From assembly GCA_015680685.1 (NCBI GenBank), contig MNCI01002996.1:377439-441438 (forward strand): a stretch of 64,000 nucleotides of DNA. Reading direction: 5' to 3'. The notes below the pieces were generated by a model. It had not been told where the DNA came from, ran no database searches, and saw only the letters and a list, made by a program, of their open reading frames with translations. Below, piece after piece: positions 10,916-21,938 of this stretch. This DNA is from Gnetum montanum (Eukaryota > Streptophyta > Gnetopsida > Gnetales > Gnetaceae). Made by a program: the position numbers and the translations under genes. How positions within the stretch are numbered: position 1 is the first letter of the stretch; every line of letters starts with the position of its first letter.

Positions 10916-10947
10916 CAAGTAGATGATACAATCATGTGTCATCTACT
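10916..10947. repeat. Inverted repeat AAGTAGATGA / TCATCTACTT
   Basis: Perfect 10-bp arms around a 12-base loop; second occurrence of the arms at 10828-10860. The surrounding 10575-11000 holds no gene. Confidence 0.75.
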
Positions 10948-11000
10948 TGAAATAGAGATGGTTGAATGATTCAAGCGTTGCTTTATTGAAGATAGTTCCC

Positions 11001-11892
11001 TAATGAGTCATCATTTGACTAGCTTTGATATCAAATATATGATATTGGAGCCTCAACATCGGATACTCGATGTTGAAGCCCAGGATGCAATGTCGAATAT
11101 CCGATATCACTAGGCATATGCCGATCTATAAATATAGTGCTCGGGCTCATGATTTTCAATAAGTTTTTCATAGTTTTTGTCATAGATAGCGAAGCTCTTG
11201 CAGTTTATTTTCTCTATAGTTAGAATATTTTCTAAGTACTCGCAGTAGGAGTCTAAGTGTGTACGAATCTTTGTTCGAACACTATTGTACCCTAGCACAG
11301 CTGTGTGATGGGAGTAAAAATAAACCCTTTTGATCATCCTTGCAGCACTAAGAATAGATTAATGTTTCCTTGATGCATTTAATATTCATGCACTTTATTC
11401 TCCTGCACTTCACTTTAATGCACTTTAATTAAGCAATTAATTTCTATTTATTAATGAACACAAGCATGACCACCTTGAGCATACATGTAGCACTTGGTAA
11501 CCCAGAAATGCTTAATGTTTGGTAGCCCAACAATACTATACTTGTTCACGATGTGTCTAGAAAGTGGGAAGGGGTACTTGTGTTAGGCTAGTTAGGCAGT
11601 AGATAAACTAGATCTTAAATTACTCTACCTTTCATTTTTGTTGTAAGCGATTAAATTTATAAAACATAAAAATGATAAAAATCATGTGCCTCAATTACAC
11701 TTAAACCATATCCTTGAGCTTCACAAGTGTAGTTGGGAAGACAATGAACATTCTCAATGCCCATTTCACTTCCTAGAGAATATGTGCACTAGAGAATTAT
11801 AGGAATTATAGGTCCACAAAATTCAACCAGATCATTCTTGAATGCCTTAGTGATTCATATGGTTGGGCATAGGGGTACCTCGCCGCTCATCA
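11001..11892 (+). repeat. 5' LTR of element A
   Basis: Begins TAATGAGTCA, where the partner LTR has TGATGAGTCA, so the terminal TG has decayed to TA. Ends GCTCATCA. Contains CTATAAATATAG near 11130 as a likely TATA box. Length 892 bp. Confidence 0.8.
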
Positions 11893-11893
11893 T

Positions 11894-11911
11894 TAGCATC
11901 ATTGCTAGGGA
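11894..11911 (+). promoter_or_regulatory. Decayed primer-binding site of element A
   Basis: TAGCATCATTGCTAGGGA follows the LTR by one base and lines up with the better preserved sites of B and C. Differences are mainly G-to-A and C-to-T changes. Confidence 0.6.
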
Positions 11912-12051
11912 CCTTTTGGTTGTTTCATGTGCTATCTAGGATTTAGTGAAAATTATTTAAATCGTTGAAACAAACTTTAGAGTCATATCACATTTTAAGA
12001 TTACTACAACTATTTTTAGAAGCACACTGCATTTTTATTCTTTAACATAAA

Positions 12052-12153
12052 ATGTCTTCTTCTCACAGGAGTGATTCTTTACCCAAGTCTAATGGAGTAC
12101 ATTCGCCAGTGCCTCAACAATACCAAGTGGTATGTGCTCATCCTGATGAGTAT
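12052..12153 (+). pseudogene. Gag N-terminus of element A, cut by element B
   Basis: Starts ATGTCTTCTTCTCAC, matching the gag starts of B (13059) and C (31240), and runs to the B insertion. The reading resumes after 21938, where the next codons match the same segment of gag in B and C. Interruption is by insertion rather than loss. Confidence 0.75.
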
Positions 12154-12914
12154 TGATGAGCCGCAATATCGTATCCTACCTCATCTTCTATAAATAAGAG
12201 GCGACACCCTTTGTTCAAGGGAGTTAGACTTAGACCGTTAGACAGATTCTTGCAGTTTTGCTATTCCAGAGTTAGAATTATTTTTGTGTGCTTGCATTAG
12301 GAGTCATAGAGTGAATGGATATTTATTCGAGCAATTTGTACCTGAGCACAATTTTGTGTACAACAATAAAGACAAACTTTGTGATAAACCTTGTAGCATA
12401 CAACTTAAGCTAATTAGTAATTAATTATTGTTTAATGCTTTCCTAGTTAATTAATATCTCTCTCAACCTTCAACCCCCTTAGTTAAATACACTCAGTACG
12501 ACCGCTTTAAGCATGCATGTAGCGCTTGGAAACCAAGTAACGTGTAGCGGTTGGTAATCCCAGCAGCATTGCACTGGTTCAGGATGTGTACGGCAAGTGG
12601 GAATGGATACTGGTGTTAGGAACATTTAGAACTTAGTTAATGAATAGTTAATGTAAGTTAGCCACTTAGTTCTCTCTTCCTTTTCTTTTATTAGCAGGAG
12701 ACATAAACAGACAAAAAGCTATAAAAATCATATCCCTCAATCTTACTTAACCATACAATTGTGACAATACAAGTAAGTTTGGGAAGACAACAATTGATTA
12801 ACCCTGAGTGTTCCATTAAGGTGCGTAAGCACTAAGTCCTTGGAGTTCAACTGGATCGCACGTGAAATGCTCGTATTCGTATGGTTGAGTGTAGGGGTAC
12901 CTCGCCACTCATCA
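12154..12914 (+). repeat. 5' LTR of element B (761 bp)
   Basis: TGATGAG...CTCATCA ends; TATA-like TCTATAAATAAGAGG near 12190; AATAAAGAC word near 12370 as a possible poly(A) signal. Confidence 0.9.
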
Positions 12915-12915
12915 T

Positions 12916-12933
12916 TGGCGTTGTTGCCAGGGA
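12916..12933 (+). promoter_or_regulatory. Primer-binding site of element B (tRNA-Asp type)
   Basis: TGGCGTTGTTGCCAGGGA begins two bases after the LTR. It matches 15 of 18 positions of the tRNA-Asp-complementary site TGGCGCCGTTGCCGGGGA that is typical of Athila elements. Confidence 0.8.
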
Positions 12934-13058
12934 CTTAGTTGTTTTTGTGCTACGTAGAACATAGGAACTCATTCATATCGTTGGAACGTTAGAACGAACC
13001 TTTAGGATTAATCAAAGGAAGACAAGACAACGGTACATTGCACACCGAACAAGATAAA

Positions 13059-15504
13059 ATGTCTTCTTTTTCACATAAGAGCACTTCACTGCCTAGGACT
13101 AACACAAGAGGCAGTCGGTGGCATAATACACATAACCAAGATCCGCCAGTTCCTCAATAGTTTCGTGTGGTATATACTCATCCCGATGAGTATGTACTTG
13201 ATTTCACCTTTATTCTCCACTAAGATGAACAACTACATTGGAGAGAGTTGGAGTGTAACATAGTGTTGCCTCCAGACTGATCAGTCTCCAACATGCTCCT
13301 TCGTGCTCTCACACGAATAAGCATGCCAATTTTATATGCAGAATACATTGCATGCAATCATGACACAAGGGACTATCATCCCATAGAAGCACAACATCAA
13401 AGGGACTTGCAATAAGAGAGATACCATACATCCTTGAAGGGTAAATGGCCCTATAATGCTCCACACATTTTGAGTGACATTGAGGATGGTGAACCTGCTC
13501 CAATAGGTTCCCCACAAAACAATGTTCCTCCTGCTAACACTGGTTAGGAGGTGGTGTATTAGAACCTTTACTCTACTATTCACAACCCTGGTTCTAATAC
13601 CCACGAACACGAAGTGTTCAAAAAAGGAACACAAACACATGATAAGGGTGGACATTCTGATCGTGATCATGATCAAGCCCAAGACCACCGAAGAGAAGGT
13701 AGAAAACACCGTCATGGCGATGGTTCTCCTTCTTCTTCACCTTCATCATCACCTTCATCCTCTCCTTTAGTGTCCGGACGCAGTCATAGGGAAACCAATC
13801 GTGAGGATAAAGGAAAACAAAGTGAAAAACATCAACGGGACAGTCGAGAATGAGGACAAGGAAACTCTAAGGAATCAGGGCATAGAAGAAGGGAGAGTAG
13901 GGAACCGCGTAGACACCACAGACACTATGAACGAGATGATCATGAAGACCCCCTACTTGCAACTAGAAGCATGCTAGATATAACGGAGGTCGTAAGAGTT
14001 CCAACAAGGCACCAAAAGGATAGTAGGATCAAGAGGTTAGGCATGAACAACATCCCACGATTTGAAGGGGGTTACAACGCTGATCCTCAAAATCATTTAC
14101 AAGAATTTCATGATGCATGTGCCTTGAAAAACATAGAAAATGAATGGAAAAAATGAAGTTGTTCCCAAGGACACTAGTGAAAGAAGCTAAAAGTTGGTAC
14201 CGGTCCTTAGAACTAGAATCCATTCAGAGGTGGAGTACAATGTTAGAACTGTTCAATGAGAAGTACCAAACGTACTCTCAAGTGTCTAACCTATGGAAGA
14301 AAATCCAAGGATGAAAGCAAGGAAATCATGAACCCTTGGATGCTGCCATGGGCTGCTATTATGCACTATTACATCGTTGCCCTGGCCATGGTTATTCACA
14401 GCGAGATCAACTACACCATCTCGTGGATGGACTTAGGCATGAAACAAGAAGAACCCTTGGGACGTATGCCCAATTAAGGTTATCGAAGCTTAGGTCTCAT
14501 CAAATTCATAGATTGCTAGAGCAAGTAGCCAAAGAAGAAGGTGAGCTACGAAAGAGAGAAAGTGTGGAAGAATACAATTGAGATCCTTCCCTCTGGAAAA
14601 GGGAAGTGAGATTTTGTAAGGAGGAAGAAGAGTCACCACTTGAAGAGATGGTGAATAGGAAAAATTTGCCTCTCCAAAAGTTAACAACAGAAGTATCGGC
14701 AAAGGTAGACCAAATGTGGGACTCCTTGGATAGTAGGTTTGAAATTGTTCTTAAAATTGTAGAGGAGTTTAGGGAGCGAGGTAGTGACCATGACAAAAAG
14801 AAAAAGAGAGAAGTGGAAAATGCACGTAACAAGGGTAAGGGAAAAATGGCCATCACAGAAGAGGTTGTGGATTCAGATACAAACAATGATGGTGGATGCG
14901 AGATATGCCAATACGACCATCCTAAGGGATGTTGCCCAGTGATCTCACATCTATAAGAGTCTAGGGTGTATGCACTCAACCCACGACTAAATAAATGGCA
15001 AGAACCACGATGGTTACCTTATCCCCAAGGTAACCCAAGGAAGTTCCACCAACCTTCAACATATTATCCAAGTGGAAATCCACCATAACCCATTGAGCAA
15101 CATCAATAGTGGCAATACCCATAGTCATGGGGGATGCCACCACCAAGGCAGTAATACCCCTACCGGAAACTTGACCCATATGGCTACTACGTGCAGCATC
15201 CAATCTCTCTATGTGACTCTGTTAGTCATGTTACACCACAACATCACTACCAAGCCCATGAGTATTATAGAACTTCTTCTCCTAGGGAAGATAATCCACA
15301 AACATACCATCCTTCAAATCCATCTGCAGCTCTCACACTAATAGCTCCATTACCACCTACTCCAGCAATGCAATGGGAACTCCCTACTCAATCGCAACAA
15401 CACAATTCCACAAGGGCTATGAATCCTCAACCTGCTGTTGGTTCTGACAACTATATAAAGAAAAGACCTTTCCTTAGAACCAATAGTCCAACCAAGTCCT
15501 TATA
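13059..15504 (+). pseudogene. Gag of element B, decayed
   Basis: Structural protein of the particle. Begins ATGTCTTC at 13059. Recognisable segments in order: HPDEYV near 13175; a Ser/His/Arg-rich acidic-basic linker near 13650-13960; the conserved MLDITEVVRVPTRH segment at 13971; NNIPRFEGGYNADPQNHLQEF capsid-like region near 14045-14110; QVAKEEGEL near 14520; a CX2CX3HX4C knuckle CEICQYDHPKGCCP at 14896-14936; and a Gln/Pro-rich tail ending KKRPFLRTNSP near 15490. Frame changes at least twice and several stops interrupt it, so no functional protein can be made. Confidence 0.8.
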
Positions 15505-15639
15505 ACTGATTGAACCTATGAATGCCTCCCCATCAAATAAAGCTTCAAAGCTTCCTTCGAACCAAACATCGAGCTCAATGCATACGATTATGTTAACACA
15601 TGCCATTATTGACTAGATCAAGGTTGGCCACCTTGCCAA

Positions 15640-16034
15640 GAAATTCTCTGATCCTGGAAGCCCTCTAATCTATCTCCAAATCACTGGGAATGAGCCATGC
15701 AGATTTCTTTTGGACTCAGGTTCTGGATTCAACTTAATATCACAAGAAATATACAATTCTTGGAACCTACCTCACTATTCCCTTGAGACTGGTGGAGGAC
15801 ATCGTCATCGCTGTGTGTGGGTGGTCATACCTAGCTGATTTCCTAGTGATACAATTGAATAACGGTAAAGGAGACTTCCCAATAATAATGGGAAGGGCAT
15901 GGCTAAGTACTATAGATGCATGCCTAGGAATTCGTAATCTTTCCATGGAAATATCTAAGGAGAACACTTTTGGAAAGATCGAGAAGAAGAAGGTTCCATG
16001 CATCGCATACAATGATACAAGGTGCAAAGTCTAG
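15640..16034 (+). pseudogene. Aspartic protease domain of element B
   Basis: Retropepsin-type domain that would mature Gag-Pol. The active-site triplet is intact in the segment LLDSGSGFNLIS near 15705-15740. It is followed by the flap and C-terminal part DFPIIMGRAWLSTIDACLGI (about 15870-15935). A frame change lies between the active site and the C-terminal part, so it is broken. Confidence 0.8.
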
Positions 16035-16559
16035 CATTACCTGCATGCAACCGGTGTGCACAAGATATTAACATACAAAAGTGCCTGTATGTAGTAGCCA
16101 CATGACAAGAAGACACCTAGTGGCTGATAATTGATCAAGAGAGCAACTCACTAACGTGCATGGAACTAAATGAGGGAATAACTTGCTCTTATATTAAAAG
16201 CATAGATGCACTAGAGCAAGTCTGTTGCCAACTTCCAAACCTTAACCTTGAAAACATCAATTGGGGGAAGTTAAAAATCCCTGAAAAATTCAAACAAGAG
16301 CCCCTAGAATTGAAACCATAGCCCACTGACTGGTCTGGAATATATGACCCTTGGAAATGGAAAACTGATAATCATCAACGCAAGACTTACTTCCAAATAA
16401 AAAGGAAGATTGCTGGAAGTAATAAACAAGTGGTCAAAAGCCTTTGCTTGGTCATATCCCGAATTAAGTGGAATAGATCCTAGGATATGCCAGCATAGGA
16501 TTTACACTAACCCCTCCATGAAACCTCAAAAACAACTGCAGAGGCGATTGAACCCAAAA

Positions 16560-17348
16560 TTGAAGTAAGTAGTAAAAGAAGAAATAGAATAGCTTCTTAA
16601 GGCTAGGTTCATATATCCTATTGCTGATAGCGAATGGGTTAGCCCTTTGGTGATCGTGCCTAAAAAGGGAGGCAAATGGAAGGTGTGCATAGATTTTAGG
16701 TTACTGAACATGGAAACATTCAAGGATCACTTTCCGTTGCCATTCGTTGACCAAGTCTTAGACACCATAGCAGGGCATCACTATTACAGTTTTTTGGATG
16801 GCTATAGTGGATACAACCAAATGCGGATAGTCCCAAAAGACCAAGCCAAGGCAACGTTCACTGGTCCTTGGGAAATGTTTGCATATAAACAAATGTCGTT
16901 TGGCTTGTGTAATGCTCCTGCCACGTTTCAATGCCTAGTTTTAAGCATATTCCAACAGCAGATAGGGAACGGAGTGGAAGTCTTTATGGATGACTTCTCC
17001 ACTTATGGAACAAGTTTTGATCAAGCCTTGGACCAATTAGAACAAGTGCTGAAAAGATGGGTAGAAACCAACTTAAGGCTCAACTGGTAGAAAAGCCATT
17101 TAATGGTCCAAGAAGGCGTAGTACTTGGGCATAAGGTTTCACATTCAGGAATAGAGGTAGACCCAGATAAAGTTAGGGTCATCCAAGGAATCACCCATCA
17201 ACTGGAAACTGTCAAAGACATTCATTCATTCATTGGAAACATTGGCTATTATAGGAGATTCATTGAGAACCTCTCCAAGATTGCCAAACCGTTGGTAAAG
17301 CTAACAAAGAAGGATGCACCTTTTGAGTGGACCAGGGAATTTGAATGA
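16560..17348 (+). pseudogene. Reverse transcriptase domain of element B
   Basis: RNA-dependent DNA polymerase domain. Motifs in order: WVSPLVIVPKKGG (near 16635), WKVCIDFRLLN, DHFPLPFVDQVLD, FLDGYSGYNQM, FGLCNAPATFQ, then catalytic FMDD at 16983-16994 with both aspartates intact, and the thumb/connection GNIGYYRRFIENL near 17235. The DGYSGYNQ and FMDDF wording is characteristic of Athila-lineage RT. One frame is kept across the domain, broken by a stop at 17088-17090 and another near 17346; no frameshift is seen inside it. Confidence 0.88.
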
Positions 17349-17960
17349 GCATTCCAAACTCTGAAACAAAAGCTTGTAGAAACTCCCATTCTACAAGCTT
17401 CTGACTAGTCTAGACCATTCCACATAATGACTAACACATCCAATTATGCTTTGGGAGCCGTACTTACATAGTTAGATGACCAAAAACGTCCTTACTACAT
17501 CCACTGTGCAAGTAGAAGTATCGCCAGTGCACAACTTAACTACACAACTACAGAGAAAGAATTAATGGCTGTAGTGTTTGCACTGGATAAGTTTAGGCAC
17601 TATGTGTTAGGTCACAAAGTGTTCATCCACATGGATCATAGTGCAATCTAGTTCCTCATGAATAAGCCAACGGTTAGCCCTCGTATTATATGGTGGCTGG
17701 TAATCCTATAGAAGTTTGATCTAACAATGATCGATTGAAAAGGCTCCAAGAACGTAGTTGCAGATCATTTATCTTAGTTGCACTAGGACAACAAAGAGGA
17801 TGAATATGTAATGTCTGATCATTTTCCTGATGAAGCCCTCTTTGCCAACGTAGTGAATAACCAACCCACGGAAACAAATTGGTATAGTAGCATTCTCACC
17901 TATCTCCTTACTCAAAAAACACCATAGGAGCTAGACTTTAGGAAGAAACAATAGTTTTTT
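17349..17960 (+). pseudogene. RNase H domain of element B
   Basis: Domain that removes RNA from the RNA-DNA hybrid. The segments TNTSNYALGAVL (near 17430), TTEKELMAVVFALDKF (near 17550), HMDHSAI and VADHLS are seen in order. The first catalytic Asp is replaced by Asn (AAC) in the TN word, a change shared with element A. Several stops interrupt the frame. Confidence 0.8.
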
Positions 17961-18059
17961 CACAGAGCCAAGTACTTCATGGAGATTAATGAACAACTTT
18001 ACAAAGTGTGTTCTGATGGCTTGGTTCGATGGTGCATGCCCGAGGTAGACCAACTGAGA

Positions 18060-19258
18060 GTTCTCTAAGACTCTCATGAGGGCCCTTGTGCGGGTCACTA
18101 TGTGGGGAGATGAACGACTATTAAGATCTTGCTTGCAGGATATTACTGGTCAATATTATTTTGGGATGCCCATCAATTTGTTCGATCTTGTGAGCGCTGC
18201 CAATGTGATGGGGGAATGACTGCTAGAATGGAGGGTCCACAACAATGGATTCAACCTTTAGAACCCTTTGACATTTGGGGAATAGATTTTATGGGGCCCA
18301 TTACACCAATGTCCAATGGAAAAGCTTACATTGTAGTTACCATAGACTATTTAATGAAATGGGTTGAAGTCAGCTATTGTTATAGACTGCACATCATATA
18401 CAGCTGCATGATTTGTGCAACAACAAATCGTAAATAGGTTTGGTGTGCCACGTGCACTTATTTTGGATAATGGAACACACTTCATAGGTGCAACTTTTTG
18501 GAAGTTAATGCAACGCTTAGGGGTTGAACATAAATTGACTACACCTTATCACCCCTAAGCTAACGGATAAGTTGAGGTCACCAACAGGGAGATCACTAAA
18601 ATGTTAACTAGAACAAGTAGCAAGTATAGGCAAGATTGGAGCACTAAACTGAATGATGCTCTTTGGGCATACTACTCCACCTAGAAACTCCCTATAAGCT
18701 ACTCTCCCTATGAGTTAGTGTACGGAAAGCTTCCGACGCTTCCGATTCAAATAGAGCTTTGAACACTATCAATGGGTTGTGACCTCCACCTCGATCTTGA
18801 TCTAACACAAAAACAAAGGTTGGCAACTTTAAACATGCTAGACAAAAATCAATTAGTTGCCCTATCATCAAATGAGTTGTACAAGGCATATAACAAGCAA
18901 CATCACAACTTGAAGAATTCAAAAGGTTAAGTATCAACTAGGAGATAAGGTTCTCTATTGGAATCCCACACATGTGTCGCAACACACAAAATTTCAAACA
19001 CTGTGGGAAGGACCTTACATTATTCATACAACCTTTCCTTCAGGTGCCATAACTATATACAAACCTGAGAGCCTTGATAAGAGATTGTTAGATAATGTGC
19101 AACAGACCAAACCCTTCCATGAATGTAGAACGGTCAGTGTGCATAACACCTCTGAGAAGGGACGACCCTGCTCACTCTTTCAGATCTCCTCCTTCCAACT
19201 CATTCATAGGGGAGTCAGCCACCCTGCTAACCATTTGAGGCCCTCAATTCCCTTTTAA
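18060..19258 (+). pseudogene. Integrase of element B
   Basis: DDE-type integrase that joins element DNA to the chromosome. The N-terminal zinc domain shows H...H then CERC near 18190-18202. The core has FDIWGIDFMGP (first Asp, near 18280), LDNGTHFIG (second Asp, near 18465) and VEVTNRE (Glu, near 18573), so all three catalytic residues are kept, but stops (for example just before VEV) and a frame change before 18974 break it. The C-terminal part has FQTLWEGPYIIHTTF, the GPY/F-like motif, near 18995. Confidence 0.85.
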
Positions 19259-21143
19259 TTTTTTTTTACAGATTTTTGTTTTACAAATTTCTTTAACTTT
19301 TTTCGTTTTTGTTTTGCAACATTGTTAATACTTTTTCATTTATTTGTGTGATTGTTTGTTTTGTTTGTTTGGTCTTTTTTTGTTTTTTTTTATTTTGTTA
19401 GATTCATCACCTAATAAGTGCTCCTGATGGTGGTATGAACTATATTCTATTGATTGCTAATGTTTGGTTTTTACCTTTGAGTTATACTGTTGATACTAAG
19501 GTATGGTTCTTTTGATATAATAGGCAATGAGTCCATGTCATCCATGCATCCATGAATTTCTATGGTCTCTCTTGGCTTGGAACTGTACAATCCATTTCTT
19601 TAATAATAAAACTATTAACAAATTGGTGACTAGCCATTTCTCAAACTAAGGAAGGACTCAAGGACTGAAAAGGGTATGACTTTAAGGCGATTTGATACAT
19701 TTGTGCTAGCTATTCTCTTGGGTGCTTGGATGTTTTCTTCTTGAGTTTTCCTTACCATTTTGACATTGCTCCATTATTGGGAAGCTAAGCCAATAAAAAT
19801 AAGTCTTTGCATGGTGTGGTTCTCAAGCAAAAAGAAAAAAAAAAAAAAAACAAAAACAAAAAAAAAACAGTGAGAATTTAAAGCACACCCCTTAGAAAAA
19901 ATAATCATCTAGGCTATAAGCACTGGTTATGGAATTAAAAAAACATGTTCCCTCTAACTAAGGCCCTCTCTGACTTTCTACTTTTCCCTTTCTCGTTTTC
20001 TCAGAATGGTGGTGACTCTTTGGTAGAAGCATTCTTGTTGCTTCAAGTGGATGGATTGGCCAAGTGTATTAATGCGAAGTCACTGGATGTAGATTGTTTG
20101 AGGCTGGATTTGGAATGAGATCTACTTAGTCACATTAACCATACATACACAAGGGACTGTACACCACCTTGTTCTTGGGACTTCATTCCATTCTTTTCTC
20201 CTCATCATTCTTTCTCCATTTTCCACCTCATTGCCGGTTGTATCAGCAGTCTATATTTTGGTTGATGCATTGTTTTCTTTTTGGTGAATTCTTGTGGTTA
20301 AGACTTTAACTCTTGCTTCCAAATGACATTTTCAGAGCCTACGGACTCTTTGAATGTGGGATTGTCAACGCATCAAGGGCAAGCACCTATTGTGGGGAAG
20401 ACCCATTGGCATTCCTATTTGGTGCATTAGTTAACTTCTTTCCCTTAAACATTCCCACAATAAACATTTGTTTAGTTCATTCCATCTCTAACATCTATTT
20501 TCTCAGTGTTGTTGTTGTTTCTTTTTCTCCATCTTTCTTATTCCTTATCTTTTTTCATTCTATCGCTAATGGAGGATCACTCTTAGTCATGGGGGCCCTG
20601 GTCTAATTTTTTCAATTTTCCTAACACCTACACCTTGGGTAGTCACTAGTGTTATATCTCTAGAATCCATATTAGCCATATCACAACTCAGCTAATGGAC
20701 CTTACACCGAGGCAAGGTATCAACTGTATTGTGATTTACTTATCCTTGATCATATGTGACTGTGTTGTGTGTGTAGATGGCAATCATACAACAATGGATG
20801 GACTTGGAGGAAACACTCAGGATGGATTGGTGTTGGAACAGTTGTGCAAGGAACAAGACTGATGGTATGGTTATAGATAGATAATGGAAGGCGCAATCCT
20901 GGTGTTGGAAGCAACATGTCTTCTTCTTTTCTCTCTCTCTCTTCTCTCTCAGCTGCCAAACAAGGCTGGATGTCAATTATGTATAGTGTTCATTCTTGTA
21001 GTCATGAACACTTGTATTGTAATGATTGATCTGTTCACATGTCATCCCAATCACCATTAGTTGTCATTCAAGTCAATAATCCTATACCTTCCCAATATTT
21101 TGTAAGGAACTCGAGGATAATTTTTCATTTAATCATGGGGGTA
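19259..21143 (+). other. Post-pol non-coding region of element B
   Basis: Starts with TTTTTGTTTT-rich sequence, like A and C, then AC- and T-rich tracts. An alignable stretch near 19985-20620 is shared with A and C but has no long conserved frame, so an env-like gene is not supported. It ends in the purine tract GGGGGTA just before the 3' LTR. Confidence 0.6.
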
Positions 21144-21938
21144 TGATGAGCTACGATATCGCATTAGCCATGCGATATCGCATACGTGATATCGCATCCT
21201 GCCTCATCTTCTATAAATAAGAGGTGATGCCCTTTGTTCAAGGGAGTTAGACTTAGACCCTTAGCCAGATTCTTGCAGTTTTGTTATTCTAGAGTTAGAA
21301 TTATTTCTATGTGCTCGTAGTAGGAGTCATAGAGTGAATGTATCTTTATTTGAGTAATTTGTACCTGAGCACAATTTTGAGTAATAAAGATGAACTTAGT
21401 GATAAACCTTGCAACATATAGTTTAAGCTAATTAGTAATTAATTATTGTTTAATGCTTTCCTAGTTAATTAATATCTCTCTCAACCTTCAACCCCCTTAG
21501 TTAAATACACTCAGTATGACTACTTTGAGCATGCGTGTAGCGCTTGGTAACCTAGTAACGTGTAGCATTTGGTAATCCTAGCAGTGTTGCACTGGTTTAG
21601 GATGTGTACGACAAGTGGGAATGGATACTGGTGTTAGGAACATTTAGAACTTAGTTAATGAATAGTTAATGTAAGTTAGCCACTTAGTTCTCTCTTCCAT
21701 TAAGCTTATAAAAATCATAAACATACATAAATAGACAAAAAGTTATAAAAATCATATACCTCAAGCTTACTTAACCATACAATCGTGACAATACAAGTAA
21801 GTTTGGGAAGACAACGATTGATTAACCCTAAGTGTTCCATTAAGGCGCATAAGCACTTAGTCCTTGGAGTTCGACTGGATCATGCGTGAAACACTCGTAT
21901 TTGTATGGTTGAGTTTAGGGGTATCTTGCCACTCATCA
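21144..21938 (+). repeat. 3' LTR of element B (795 bp)
   Basis: TGATGAG...CTCATCA ends, preceded by the purine tract ATGGGGGTA and followed by target duplication AGTAT. The U3 part contains several GATATCGCAT words near 21156-21200. Confidence 0.9.

Larger units (their letters stand above)
12154..21938 (+). mobile_element. Element B: Athila-like retrotransposon nested in gag of A
   Basis: LTRs at 12154-12914 and 21144-21938 start TGATGAG and end CTCATCA, an inverted terminal word. Target duplication AGTAT is seen at 12149-12153 and 21939-21943, so the insertion is unambiguous. Primer site, gag, protease, RT, RNase H, integrase and purine tract are all present in order over 9785 bp. Many in-frame stops and some frameshifts make it non-functional. 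LTR copies differ visibly (roughly a tenth of positions by eye in the R/U5 part), so the insertion is old though younger than A. Confidence 0.92.

Noticed and set aside
10995-11000. Target duplication for element A (TTCC)
   Set aside because: Left TTCCC and right ATTCC share only four bases with a one-base offset; not a clean 5-bp duplication.
19985-20606. Env-like gene after B integrase
   Set aside because: The region aligns with A and C, but no frame is conserved and no signal peptide plus membrane pattern is shared.
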